From Oscillospiraceae bacterium (GTDB taxonomy: Bacteria; Bacillota; Clostridia; Saccharofermentanales; Saccharofermentanaceae): a stretch of 61,890 nt of DNA. Below the pieces are notes generated by a model. The model ran no database searches. It was not told where the DNA came from and saw only the letters and a program-made list of their open reading frames with translations. A program made the position numbers and the translations under genes. The stretch covers positions 1-61,890 of the forward strand of contig CADAKH010000016.1 of the NCBI GenBank assembly GCA_902788505.1, read 5' to 3'. Shown here in pieces: positions 45,015 through 53,523 of the stretch (positions are counted from its first letter, which is position 1; every line of letters starts with the position of its first letter).

Positions 45015-45779
45015 ATGCCTAATGAACTCGAGAACAAAGAACTAATTGAAAAGCTTCCTAAGGAAGGGGTACATTGTTATCCTGCAAATCCTTCGAAGAT
45101 CACACGCAACAGAATCCTTTCTGTTATATTCTTCATTTTGGGCGTGTTCCTGATCTTTATCGGATTGCTCAAGGTTACGGATAATATGCTTAAGATTGCG
45201 TTGCTTGTAGTAGGCTGTCTGAGCAGTGTTATCAGTCTTCTTGTATTTGCTCAGTCTTTCCTTATCGCAAAGTTCCGTGTAGCTGTTGACTATAATGAGA
45301 AGAATGTTGTTCTCAGATACAGATACAGCAAGATTACAATTCCTTTCGAGAACTTTGACGGCAGAGACGGTGCGCCTGATCAGGCAGAAGCTCTTATTGA
45401 CAAGAATTTCAAGAAAGATGCAACATTCTATCTTGTACTTGATGATGTATTTGAAGATGCCTGCTATCAGACATCTTCATCTGATCTTGAATCTGTAGAT
45501 GATTTCAAGCAACTTCGCGAAGAGTGCTTTGCTATTGCTGAAGCTTATGGTGCCCGTAACAGCAAGGATAAGGTCAAGTTCTATTATGAGAAGGACGGCG
45601 AAGGCAAGGATACCGGTTCAACAGATCTTGATGCTCTCGTTGAAGAAGCAAAAGCTGAGAAGAAGGCTGACGAAGAGGCTGAAGCAGCTAAGAGAGCTGA
45701 AGAACAGGCTGCAAGAGAGGCAGAGGAAGCCGCTAAGTCTGAAGAAGCTTCTGAAGAAGATAAGTCTGACGAAGAATAA
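45015..45779 (+). CDS. membrane protein with charged Ala/Glu/Lys-rich tail, unknown function
   Basis: 254 residues. Two membrane helices at about 30-50 and 55-80 with a short turn, then a cytoplasmic beta-rich domain (about 85-195) of PH-like character (VAVDYNEKNVVLRYRYSKITIPFENFDG), and a helical tail of Glu, Ala, Lys and Arg from about 203 to the end, probably coiled coil and strongly acidic at its last residues. No family recognised. AGGAGG gives the ribosome site, and it lies 16 bp after valS. A bidirectional terminator follows. Confidence 0.75.
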   Translation: MPNELENKELIEKLPKEGVHCYPANPSKITRNRILSVIFFILGVFLIFIGLLKVTDNMLKIALLVVGCLSSVISLLVFAQSFLIAKFRVAVDYNEKNVVLRYRYSKITIPFENFDGRDGAPDQAEALIDKNFKKDATFYLVLDDVFEDACYQTSSSDLESVDDFKQLREECFAIAEAYGARNSKDKVKFYYEKDGEGKDTGSTDLDALVEEAKAEKKADEEAEAAKRAEEQAAREAEEAAKSEEASEEDKSDEE

Positions 45780-45806
45780 TTCGGTTTTGGATTTTACTAA
45801 ATTAAT

Positions 45807-45835
45807 AAAGCCGGCAATAATGCCGGCTTTTTATA
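45807..45835. terminator. bidirectional rho-independent terminator
   Basis: AAAGCCGGCA (45807-45816), loop ATAA, TGCCGGCTTT (45821-45830), with T-runs on both strands. It serves the plus-strand valS unit and the minus-strand pseudouridine synthase unit; the latter gene stops right at its edge. Confidence 0.9.
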
Positions 45836-46541
45836 TGTCTTTGAGTAATTCTTTCTTTTCAGAAGCTGTAAGATAACGCCACTTACCGGATTCAAGATTA
45901 CCGAGTCTTATATTCATAAAGCGGATCCTCTTAAGCTTAGTAACTTTATAACCGAGATACTCGCACATTCGTCTGATCTGACGGTTAAGCCCCTGGTGAA
46001 GTATTATAGTAAAGGTTTTACCGTTAACCTGTTTGAGTTTGCAGGGGAGTGTCAGCTGACCTAAGACAGGTACACCTGATTCCATCTGCGTTATGAAGTT
46101 ATTGTCGAATGGTCTGTTTACCGTGACAACATATTCTTTCTCATGGGCATTCTCGGCACGGAGCAGTTTATTTACTATTGAACCGTCATTAGTAAGGAGG
46201 ATCAGTCCTGAAGAGTTCTTGTCCAAACGTCCGACAGGGAAGATGCGTTCTTCGTATCCAATAAAATCGATTATATTGGAAGGATCACGCCTGTCGGTTG
46301 TGCATGTTACACCGAGAGGTTTGTTGAAGGCAATGTAGACCATATCGTCTTCAGGTGTAACTCTTGTTCCGTTTACTTCAACTATATCACCGAGCTTTAC
46401 TTTGCTTCCCTGAATAGCAGCTTCACCATTGATCATGACCTTACCGTTTTCGATAAGGGTATCAGCTTCACGTCTTGAGCAATAACCGGATGAAGCAATG
46501 TACTTATTCAGTCTTATAAGTTCAGGTTCAGTCCCAGGCAT
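45831..46541 (-). CDS. RsuA-family (RluF/RluB-like) 23S rRNA pseudouridine synthase
   Basis: 236 residues. S4 domain (about 7-65: IRLNKYIASSGYCSRREADTLI), then VYIAFNKPLGVTCTTDRR, catalytic Asp in VGRLDKNSSGLILLTNDG and GLNRQIRRMCEYLGYKVTKL. The last block and overall length are closest to RluF, which modifies U2604 of E. coli 23S rRNA. Its start lies inside the last 14 bp of the histidine kinase gene, so the RR-HK-rlu genes form one coupled minus-strand unit. Confidence 0.92.
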   Translation of the reverse strand: MPGTEPELIRLNKYIASSGYCSRREADTLIENGKVMINGEAAIQGSKVKLGDIVEVNGTRVTPEDDMVYIAFNKPLGVTCTTDRRDPSNIIDFIGYEERIFPVGRLDKNSSGLILLTNDGSIVNKLLRAENAHEKEYVVTVNRPFDNNFITQMESGVPVLGQLTLPCKLKQVNGKTFTIILHQGLNRQIRRMCEYLGYKVTKLKRIRFMNIRLGNLESGKWRYLTASEKKELLKDI

Positions 46542-48333
46542 CCGGAACCTCTGCTTTTGTCAGAGTAAATGTAAATGTTGAACCTTCTTCATACTTACTG
46601 TTAACAGTGATCGTTTCACCCATGTAAGTAAGAAGCTCTTTGGCAATTGAGAGACCAAGTCCGGAACCCTTTTTACCGCGTGCACGGTCAGCTTTAAAGA
46701 ATCTGTCAAAGATGTGACCGATATCGTATTCGTGGATTCCCTGACCTGTATCGGCTACGGAAATATATACTTTCTTTTCTGTTTCAATGTAATCGGTAAG
46801 AATAGTAATGCTTTTTCCTGCCGGTGTATATTTCTTTGCATTATCCAGTAAGATAACAAGGATCTGCTCAACACGGTCAGGGTTACCCATAACTGTAGGG
46901 AGTTCACCATAGTTGTTCTGAACAGAGAACTTGATGCCGGCTTCCTTCATAATAGGCTTAAACCTGATCTCAATACTGGATATAAGCGTATTAAGATTGA
47001 AGGGGAATGTTTTGAATGCGAGTGTTCTTGACTGGAGCTTGGAGAGCTCTAACATGTCATCGATAAGACGTGAAAGTCTCATCGTCTCGTTCAGGATGAT
47101 CTGATAGTAACGCTGACGGTCAGCTTCTTTCTTTACCATGCCGTCAGATAGAGGCTCGATGAGACCTCTGAGTGTCTGAAGCGGTGTGCGGAGTTCGTGG
47201 GATATATTGGCAACATAATCCTGACGGAATCTTTCGTTCTTCTGTTCCTCGAAGATATCACGGAAGAATCCGGTGGCGCCGATTACCTGTGTGCTGTCAG
47301 ATGAATCGTATTTCGGAATAATCGTACACTGGTATGCGTAATCGCGGTTGTCGATCTGTCTGGTCTTTGTTTCGCCTGTAGCAATACAGTCTTCAAAGTC
47401 GTTCCATACATCATCGAAAGGAATGAGCTGAAGCCTTTCAGTGAACATGTTGTTCTTCTCGGCACGTTCGAAAAGTTTGTGTATGGCTTTGTTTGTAGTA
47501 ACAGGAACGGAATTTTTGTCGACAACGACGATACCGTCAGAAATAACATCAAAGATATCCTGTAACTGGTTACGTTCGGCAGTAAGATCACTGATAGATT
47601 TGGAGAGTCTGTCTGCCAGAAAGTTAAATGACTGACCAAGTTCTCCGATCTCGCCCTTATGGGATTCATCAGCGCGGATACTGAAATTGCCTTTACCATA
47701 CTCCATTGCGACTTCATTGATCTTTTGAAGAGGAAGTACCATTCGGCTTACAAAGGCATAAGCAGGTACGAGCATGGCGCAAGCAGCCATAAGAGTTGAA
47801 AGAAGGAGAATATTCAGATATTTGACGATAAGATCGTTATAGCCGCTCAAATATGACAGAGAATATAAATCGTAAGGCTTATCATTAATTGTCAATGGAA
47901 TGCGTGAAATTATGATTACATTCTCAATGTTGAAGTTTTCGAAAATATAACAGCCGACACCGCCAATATCATCATATTCAAGTGCATTCAGAATAGGCAC
48001 GATACTGGAAGTATCCTGAGCAGATATACTCCGGTGTTCAATGCTTGTGGAATTGATAATATAGCCTTCCTGATTTACAAGATAGTAGTCGTGGCCGGTT
48101 GCATAGCTCGAGTCAAAGAAGAACAGTCTGAAATCAACATCTTCGAAATATTCAGGATGAGAGGTGAAGATCTCTTTAAATCTGATGTCCTGGGTCATCG
48201 ATTTTTCAATGCCGAGTGATAAGGTTGCACTTCTTCCGGCAACAATAAAGGCAATTGTCGCAAGCAGGGCAGATGCCAGAAGTGACAAAACGACAAGGGT
48301 CATTGTTCGCTTAAGAAGCGTACTTTGGAACAT
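46528..48333 (-). CDS. sensor histidine kinase (PhoR/ResE-like)
   Basis: 601 residues. Membrane helix at 11-33, extracytoplasmic sensor (about 34-167), second helix at 168-195, HAMP (about 196-248), PAS domain (about 256-362; DVISDGIVVVDKN), dimerisation domain with phospho-His H379 in NISHELRTPLQ, and HATPase with N-box ILLDNAKKYT and VADTGQGI/GLGLSIAKE. The stimulus is unknown; relatives sense phosphate, redox or envelope state. It starts immediately after the regulator stop codon. Confidence 0.94.
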   Translation of the reverse strand: MFQSTLLKRTMTLVVLSLLASALLATIAFIVAGRSATLSLGIEKSMTQDIRFKEIFTSHPEYFEDVDFRLFFFDSSYATGHDYYLVNQEGYIINSTSIEHRSISAQDTSSIVPILNALEYDDIGGVGCYIFENFNIENVIIISRIPLTINDKPYDLYSLSYLSGYNDLIVKYLNILLLSTLMAACAMLVPAYAFVSRMVLPLQKINEVAMEYGKGNFSIRADESHKGEIGELGQSFNFLADRLSKSISDLTAERNQLQDIFDVISDGIVVVDKNSVPVTTNKAIHKLFERAEKNNMFTERLQLIPFDDVWNDFEDCIATGETKTRQIDNRDYAYQCTIIPKYDSSDSTQVIGATGFFRDIFEEQKNERFRQDYVANISHELRTPLQTLRGLIEPLSDGMVKKEADRQRYYQIILNETMRLSRLIDDMLELSKLQSRTLAFKTFPFNLNTLISSIEIRFKPIMKEAGIKFSVQNNYGELPTVMGNPDRVEQILVILLDNAKKYTPAGKSITILTDYIETEKKVYISVADTGQGIHEYDIGHIFDRFFKADRARGKKGSGLGLSIAKELLTYMGETITVNSKYEEGSTFTFTLTKAEVPDAWD

Positions 48334-49020
48334 TTATAAGACCTCGAATTTGTATCCGATACCGTATATGGTTTGAATGGACCAGGGTGCATTGTCGTAA
48401 GTGATCTTCTGTCTGATCCTCTTAATGTGTGTATCTACAGTTCTGGAATCACCGTTATAATCGACTCCCCAAACGGATTCCAATATCTGATCACGGCCGA
48501 ATACCTGACCAGGATGAGATGCAAGAAGATAAAGAATCTCAACTTCCTTAGGCGTGCAGGGAACACCTTCGCCATTTGATTTTACAGAATAATTGTTAAG
48601 ATTGATCTCAAGACCGTCAAATGAAAGAACAGAAGAAGGCTTGGGAGTGTCACCAAAGCGGCGCAGAACCGCCTTAACACGGGCAATTACTTCACGGGGA
48701 GAAAAAGGTTTAACGATATAGTCGTCAGCACCAAGCTCAAGACCTACGATCTTATCGATCTCTTCACCTTTTGCAGTAAGCATGATGATAGGAGTTGCCA
48801 TGGTCTTTCTGATCTCACGGCATACATCAAGTCCGCTCATTTCAGGCATCATGACATCAAGAAGAATAAGATCAGGTTTAGTAGCCTGAGCCATTTCAAG
48901 AGACTCCTTGCCGTCATAAGCATCGGAATGAGTAAAGTTATCGTTATCAAGGTATAAGCCTAAGGATTCGTGTACGACCGGGTCGTCATCACAGATAAGA
49001 ATATTAGGTGCTACTGCCAT
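48334..49020 (-). CDS. OmpR/PhoP-family response regulator
   Basis: 228 residues. Receiver domain (1-120) with acidic pocket DDD (11-13), phospho-acceptor D55 (LLDVMMPE) and K in YIVKPFSPREV; C-terminal winged helix (about 130-228: TPKEVEILYLLASHPGQVFGRDQILESVWG). The start is ATG 49020 with GGGGG upstream on the minus strand; a GTG at 49035 overlaps that site. Divergent from the lipoprotein cluster, which makes those genes candidate targets. Confidence 0.94.
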   Translation of the reverse strand: MAVAPNILICDDDPVVHESLGLYLDNDNFTHSDAYDGKESLEMAQATKPDLILLDVMMPEMSGLDVCREIRKTMATPIIMLTAKGEEIDKIVGLELGADDYIVKPFSPREVIARVKAVLRRFGDTPKPSSVLSFDGLEINLNNYSVKSNGEGVPCTPKEVEILYLLASHPGQVFGRDQILESVWGVDYNGDSRTVDTHIKRIRQKITYDNAPWSIQTIYGIGYKFEVL

Positions 49021-49047
49021 TTTTGCTACCCCCACTAATATGTATTT

Positions 49048-49077
49048 ATTATATTATTCTTTATGTTGATTGTACAA
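49048..49077 (-). promoter_or_regulatory. putative promoter of the two-component operon
   Basis: On the minus strand TTGTAC (49077-49072), 18-bp spacer, TATAAT (49053-49048), 28 bp before the regulator ATG. The -35 lies inside the palindrome at 49068-49079. Confidence 0.55.
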
Positions 49078-49093
49078 TCTGATTTGCAAAATC
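49068..49093. promoter_or_regulatory. two adjacent operator-like inverted repeats
   Basis: GATTGTACAATC (49068-49079) is a perfect 12-bp palindrome; GATTTGCAAAATC (49081-49093) is an inverted repeat with a 3-bp centre, immediately beside it. They lie between the divergent regulator and lipoprotein genes and overlap the regulator -35, a typical place for autoregulation. Confidence 0.5.
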
Positions 49094-49176
49094 AAATTAA
49101 ATTATCAAATTTGTTGTGTTTTTATAAGTTTAAATATAAAATTATTTAAATACCTAGATGAGGGAGGGTAGATTTA

Positions 49177-50538
49177 ATGTTTAGAAATTCATTTAAAAAG
49201 GTCGTTTCTGTTGCTATGACAGGAGCTATCCTGCTCGGATTTACCGGATGTCTTGATTTTGGCGGCGGTAAAAAAGCTGTTATTGAAGCTGCAGATACTT
49301 TAGCTTCTGATATGGCTTCTGCAGATGCTTCTAATCTCATTAAGAATTCAACACTTGATAAGAAGAGCGATGAAGCTACGGCTTTAACTGCACTTTTGTC
49401 CGGTGAAGGCTGTACTGATGATGAACTTGCTTTCTATAAGGCAGTCGAAAGCACTATTGAATATGAGATCGACGAAGAGTCAGTTTCCGTTAATAAGGGT
49501 GAGGCTTCTGTAGATATCACATTTACTATTGCTGATTATGATAAGGTTTTGCAGGACGATTATACAAATATAGATGATCTTGTATCTGCAGTTAAGAAGG
49601 CAAAGACAACAGAAGTTAAGTTTACTGCTGAATTTGTTAAGGAAGACAAAGAGTGGATTCCTGATAATGTCGGAAGCAAGAAGTTCAATAAGCTTTATGA
49701 TTACAGATTTAAGGAAATCGTTCTTTCGTTAAATGCTGACATGATCAGAGATATGATCGACCGTGATATCAGCCAGTTCTGGCTCACAGCAAATGATGCT
49801 TATATCGATACATCGATCATCGAGTATGATTATTTCTTCGATTCTGCTGTATTTGACTATACTGATCGTGGTGAGTATGTATATTTCGTTCTTTCAAAGG
49901 ATGGAAATGCAATCTACTACAGCCCTGATATTGATTTCGGTTCTTCTACAAATATCGAATGCCGTGTTGAGGTATCAGATGTAGGTTATACAGATGCATT
50001 TGAGAGTGGCAGCTATACAATCGAGCTTTATTATAAAGGACCTAACGGAGACGAGTTGGTTGACAGCCAGACTGTATCTGTTGAAAAGACCGTTATTACT
50101 CCTCCGACAACAGGCAGTGGCAGAACCGGTGATACATTACCCGGTGAAGACGAGTATTATGCATTTAACGATTTAACCTTCAGAAGTTATGTAATCAACG
50201 CAAAATGGTTCGACTATGATGGTTACAGAACCGGTGATGCAACATACTCAACCGATGTTCAGACTATTGCTTTCTCTTTGGAAGTAACATCTGACTGTAC
50301 TATGTCTGTAGATTACAGCTTCTACTACACAGATAAGGAAGACAGAGATTCTATCGGTGAAGCACTTAATAATCCTGTTTATTCAACAACGATTTCTCCT
50401 ACTACATATTCTAACGGTACATTCTATGATATCGACTATTATGTAGGCGGAAATGCTGCTCCCGGATTCTATATGTTCGTTATCTATCAGGCTGGAACAA
50501 CCAATGTTCTTATGTACGGTTTCTGCAATGTTGCCTAA
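49177..50538 (+). CDS. putative lipoprotein with C-terminal domain shared with two neighbours
   Basis: 453 residues. Signal peptide with lipobox FTGC (Cys26). The mature N-terminal half (about 33-190) begins KKAVIEAADTLASDMASADASNLI and the C-terminal part (about 330-453) contains YVINAKWFDYDGYRTGDATY and APGFYMFVIYQAG. The same layout and motifs recur in the next gene, and the C-terminal domain alone in the third. Predicted extracytoplasmic and beta-rich; no family recognised. GAGGGAGGG precedes the ATG. It is divergent from the two-component system; a weak TTGTTG/TATAAA promoter (49111-49140) is possible. Confidence 0.8.
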   Translation: MFRNSFKKVVSVAMTGAILLGFTGCLDFGGGKKAVIEAADTLASDMASADASNLIKNSTLDKKSDEATALTALLSGEGCTDDELAFYKAVESTIEYEIDEESVSVNKGEASVDITFTIADYDKVLQDDYTNIDDLVSAVKKAKTTEVKFTAEFVKEDKEWIPDNVGSKKFNKLYDYRFKEIVLSLNADMIRDMIDRDISQFWLTANDAYIDTSIIEYDYFFDSAVFDYTDRGEYVYFVLSKDGNAIYYSPDIDFGSSTNIECRVEVSDVGYTDAFESGSYTIELYYKGPNGDELVDSQTVSVEKTVITPPTTGSGRTGDTLPGEDEYYAFNDLTFRSYVINAKWFDYDGYRTGDATYSTDVQTIAFSLEVTSDCTMSVDYSFYYTDKEDRDSIGEALNNPVYSTTISPTTYSNGTFYDIDYYVGGNAAPGFYMFVIYQAGTTNVLMYGFCNVA

Positions 50539-50554
50539 TTGTGCTGAAACAGTT

Positions 50555-50606
50555 CTGATATAATAAGTCAAAATAAGGTGGCGCCTTCATCAAGAGGGCG
50601 CCACTT
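50555..50606 (+). promoter_or_regulatory. extended -10 promoter and leader hairpin before the second lipoprotein gene
   Basis: CTGATATAAT (50555-50564) is an extended -10 (TGnTATAAT). Twelve bases later a hairpin, GTGGCGCC (50578-50585) with GGCGCCAC (50597-50604), occupies the leader. With no T-run it is a poor terminator; it may be an attenuation or stability element, or the end of the first lipoprotein transcript. Confidence 0.45.
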
Positions 50607-50628
50607 AAATGTAGGATATGGTATTTTG

Positions 50629-51987
50629 ATGAAAAGACTTACAAGAGCTTTTATTACGTCATTGCTTGTGCTGTCTGTACTATTCTCACTTTGCGGATGC
50701 AATGCCAGGCAGACAGATGCTGCAAGAGCGATCTGTGATGAGTTCTGCAATGATGTGAAAAATGGTGATGCAGAGAGACTTATTACATATTTTGATGGTT
50801 CTGAAACAGGTTTGGATGAACTTAAGGAGATAATTAGCCCGTCCGGGTTTAATTCCGAAGAAACCGCATTTTCTGAGGCGGTAAAAGCTACAACCAGATA
50901 TAATGTCCAGGATCCGGTCTACGATTATAAGGCTAAGACCGCTACTGTTTTTTTATCCTGGGGCCAGGCTGATTATACTTCCGAAGCTGTTAAGTCAGCT
51001 GTTACTGTTCCTGAATTTAAGACAGCAATTGCATCTGCTCCCGAGAATATCATTACTGTAAGTGTTACGGTCGATCTTAACGGGGAAACGCCCAGGATCG
51101 TAAATCCTAAAGACGTTATAGATGCTGTATATGCTTTTAATACCGTTGACCATGGAATAATGCCGGGAATGCTGTCGGATTATTATTTGGACGGTAGTTT
51201 TGTTTTAGCTCCCAAAGGAATATATACCAACACAAAAGAGATAGGCATCAGGCTTAACTTTGACGAGTCGCTTTTCTCTTATATCGGAGTACCAGGGATT
51301 GTTTATACGGTTGCCATGGAAAAAGACGTTCTTTTTACCTCAGATGTCATAACGCTGGAGGAAAACAGCATAAGACTCGATTTTAATTCCGAGATGGCAG
51401 GAGAAAAAGGATTAAGTGAAGACGGATTCCTTTTGGCCGGTGAATATACTTTCATGGTTTTCGATGAACATTCGAAAGATCTTGCTTCATTTACTTGTAC
51501 GGTCGTGAATGAGGATGTCGAGAAAGAGACTTTTGAATTTGATGATCATAAGGAGGATTATTATCTTTCAAACCTTGTATATGAGTTTAAAGACAGTGAT
51601 CTTATGGGTGATACCTTTGTATATAATTCAGGCTGGTGGGATTATGACGGAACATCAGTAGGTAAGAGCGCTTTTGCCTCAAATACTAAGGTCTTGGGAT
51701 TCTCCCTTGCTGTAAGTAGCGATAATGATTCCGAACTTTATTATGAGTATTACTATAGTGAAGAATCTGATTTTGAAGGGATAAATGAGAGCGGACCGGT
51801 ATATCAGGGCTCATGTAAGCCGTCACTTTATGATGACCAGTCCTGCTATGATCTGGATTACTCAGCTGAAGAATTCAAACCGGGTTTTTACGGACTAGTC
51901 GTATATGGCGATAAGGCAAAGAAGCATATAGTCTTTACTGCAGCATGCATCGTTGTAGAAGAGTCCAGTGAAGATGTCCTGGAGTAA
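50629..51987 (+). CDS. putative lipoprotein, paralog of the preceding gene
   Basis: 452 residues. Signal peptide with lipobox LCGC (Cys24). N-terminal half: TDAARAICDEFCNDVKNGDAERLITYFDG, parallel to the neighbour; C-terminal domain: FVYNSGWWDYDGTSVGKSAF, LYYEYYYSEESDF and KPGFYGLVVYGD, clearly related to the 49177 product. The start is ATG 50629 (MKRLTRAF); an upstream in-frame start at 50578 would lose the signal peptide position and runs through the hairpin. Likely arose by tandem duplication. Function unknown. Confidence 0.8.
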   Translation: MKRLTRAFITSLLVLSVLFSLCGCNARQTDAARAICDEFCNDVKNGDAERLITYFDGSETGLDELKEIISPSGFNSEETAFSEAVKATTRYNVQDPVYDYKAKTATVFLSWGQADYTSEAVKSAVTVPEFKTAIASAPENIITVSVTVDLNGETPRIVNPKDVIDAVYAFNTVDHGIMPGMLSDYYLDGSFVLAPKGIYTNTKEIGIRLNFDESLFSYIGVPGIVYTVAMEKDVLFTSDVITLEENSIRLDFNSEMAGEKGLSEDGFLLAGEYTFMVFDEHSKDLASFTCTVVNEDVEKETFEFDDHKEDYYLSNLVYEFKDSDLMGDTFVYNSGWWDYDGTSVGKSAFASNTKVLGFSLAVSSDNDSELYYEYYYSEESDFEGINESGPVYQGSCKPSLYDDQSCYDLDYSAEEFKPGFYGLVVYGDKAKKHIVFTAACIVVEESSEDVLE

Positions 51988-51992
51988 TAAGC

Positions 51993-52002
51993 CTGATATA
52001 AT
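51993..52002 (+). promoter_or_regulatory. extended -10 element before the third lipoprotein gene
   Basis: CTGATATAAT, identical over 10 bp to the element at 50555-50564, here followed by TAATCAG, which gives a small inverted repeat (CTGAT/ATCAG). No clear -35. It lies 30 bp before the GTG start. Confidence 0.45.
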
Positions 52003-52031
52003 TAATCAGTTCAATTGTTAAGAGGTATATA

Positions 52032-52622
52032 GTGGTTCAAAGAGTGTCAGACTGTATAAGGAGATTTACGGCAGTGATCTTGTCGCTGTCGATCCTTTTA
52101 TTGCTGCCGTCATGCAATATGACTCCGGGGTCAGGAGCTCATGACGATTCAGGAAGAACCTATAACTCTGACAGTAAAAAGCAGGAAGGTGGGTCAACAG
52201 AGCCTTCTGCTTCCTGGACAACAAATGAGACAATTGTTCCCACGGGAACGTATCATGAGCCTGACGATACTCAGGATATTGATATTAACTATGTCCTGAA
52301 TGCTTATATCTATTCAGTCTGGTATGATGCTGTGGATGATAATCCGGTTGATTATTCGGATATTTCATCCGAAGATGCATTTGCACTTAAAGGAGTCTTC
52401 TATTTCAACACGCCGTTAACATGCAGTTTTGTAGCCAATCTTTGTAAAGATAATGAGATCCTGTTTACAAAGACAGTCACCCTGAAGAATAATGTAACTG
52501 CTGAAGCTGATTTCAGTGCCGGACTTGAAGGCTTGGGAACCTTTGAACCGGGCGATTATTATGTTGAGTTGTTTTTTGAAGGCGAATTTGTAAGTTCAAC
52601 AAGTATAATGACGGTCAGGTAA
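52032..52622 (+). CDS. short putative lipoprotein carrying only the shared C-terminal domain
   Basis: 196 residues. GTG start with AGAGG at 52021-52025, signal peptide and lipobox LPSC (Cys28), Ser/Gly/Thr-rich linker (about 30-80), then one domain (about 85-196) with LNAYIYSVWYDAVDDNPVD and TFEPGDYYVELFFEG, which parallels the C-terminal domains of the two upstream lipoproteins. It lacks their N-terminal half. The next gene starts 1 bp after its stop. Confidence 0.78.
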   Translation: MVQRVSDCIRRFTAVILSLSILLLLPSCNMTPGSGAHDDSGRTYNSDSKKQEGGSTEPSASWTTNETIVPTGTYHEPDDTQDIDINYVLNAYIYSVWYDAVDDNPVDYSDISSEDAFALKGVFYFNTPLTCSFVANLCKDNEILFTKTVTLKNNVTAEADFSAGLEGLGTFEPGDYYVELFFEGEFVSSTSIMTVR

Positions 52623-52623
52623 T

Positions 52624-53523
52624 ATGTTTATATCTAATAACTGGAAAGATTATGAGCTGCTTTATTGCGGCGGCGGAGAAAAATACGAGCGTTGGGGAGA
52701 TGTAGTCTTAAGACGTCCTGATCCCCAGGCTGTCTGGCCGGTCATAAAAGACGGTCATGAGGTCTCAATGGATGATCTGGATAAGCCGCATGCTTATTAC
52801 ACCAGAAGTGATAAAGGCGGCGGTGCCTGGACAAAGCTTAAGAGTTTTCCTTCAACCTGGAAGATTGATTATGATTCTCTGGGCAAAAAGCTCACTTTCA
52901 TCATTGAACCTACATCTTTTAAACATACCGGACTTTTCCCCGAACAGGCATCCAATTGGGATTTTTGCGGTGATCTTATCGAAAAGGCAAAGTCATCAGG
53001 CAAAAAAGATGTCAGGATACTGAATCTTTTCGCTTATACGGGAGCACAGACATTGGCAAGTGCTGCTCACGGTGCTGATGAAGTTGTCCATGTTGATGCG
53101 TCAAAGGGAATGATCGCCCGTGCCAAGGAGAATATCAAAGAATCAGGTCTTGAAGACCGCTATGTCAGGTTTATTGCCGAAGACTGCAAGAAGTTTGTTG
53201 AGCGTGAGATTCGACGCGGCCGCAAATATGACGGAATTATCATGGATCCTCCGTCATATGGAAGAGGACCTTCAGGCGAGCTTTGGAAGTTAGAGGATTC
53301 TTTTTATGACCTTGTTAAGTTGTGCGCAAACTTGATTTCAGATGATCCGCTGTTCTTTATTGCAAGTTCATATGCCACAGGAATAACTGCCCAGGCATCA
53401 GGTCAGATACTGAATCTGGCAATTCCGGGCGGCAGGGTGGATGCAGAAGAACTTATGCTTCCTGTATCTAAAATGGATGCATATCTTCCTTGCGGCCAGA
53501 CTGCCAGATGGACTGCAAAGTGA
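52624..53523 (+). CDS. class I SAM-dependent methyltransferase (RlmI/RlmK-like)
   Basis: 299 residues. An N-terminal beta-rich segment (about 1-120) precedes the Rossmann methyltransferase: ILNLFAYTGAQTLASAAHGA (SAM loop), VVHVDASKGMIARAKEN, and MDPPSYGRGP near 207-216. The DPPSYGRG motif and order resemble RlmI/RlmK-type rRNA methyltransferases, but there is no PUA domain. An RNA target is likely, the exact base unknown. It overlaps the following pseudouridine synthase gene (GTGA), supporting a shared role in RNA modification. Confidence 0.85.
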   Translation: MFISNNWKDYELLYCGGGEKYERWGDVVLRRPDPQAVWPVIKDGHEVSMDDLDKPHAYYTRSDKGGGAWTKLKSFPSTWKIDYDSLGKKLTFIIEPTSFKHTGLFPEQASNWDFCGDLIEKAKSSGKKDVRILNLFAYTGAQTLASAAHGADEVVHVDASKGMIARAKENIKESGLEDRYVRFIAEDCKKFVEREIRRGRKYDGIIMDPPSYGRGPSGELWKLEDSFYDLVKLCANLISDDPLFFIASSYATGITAQASGQILNLAIPGGRVDAEELMLPVSKMDAYLPCGQTARWTAK

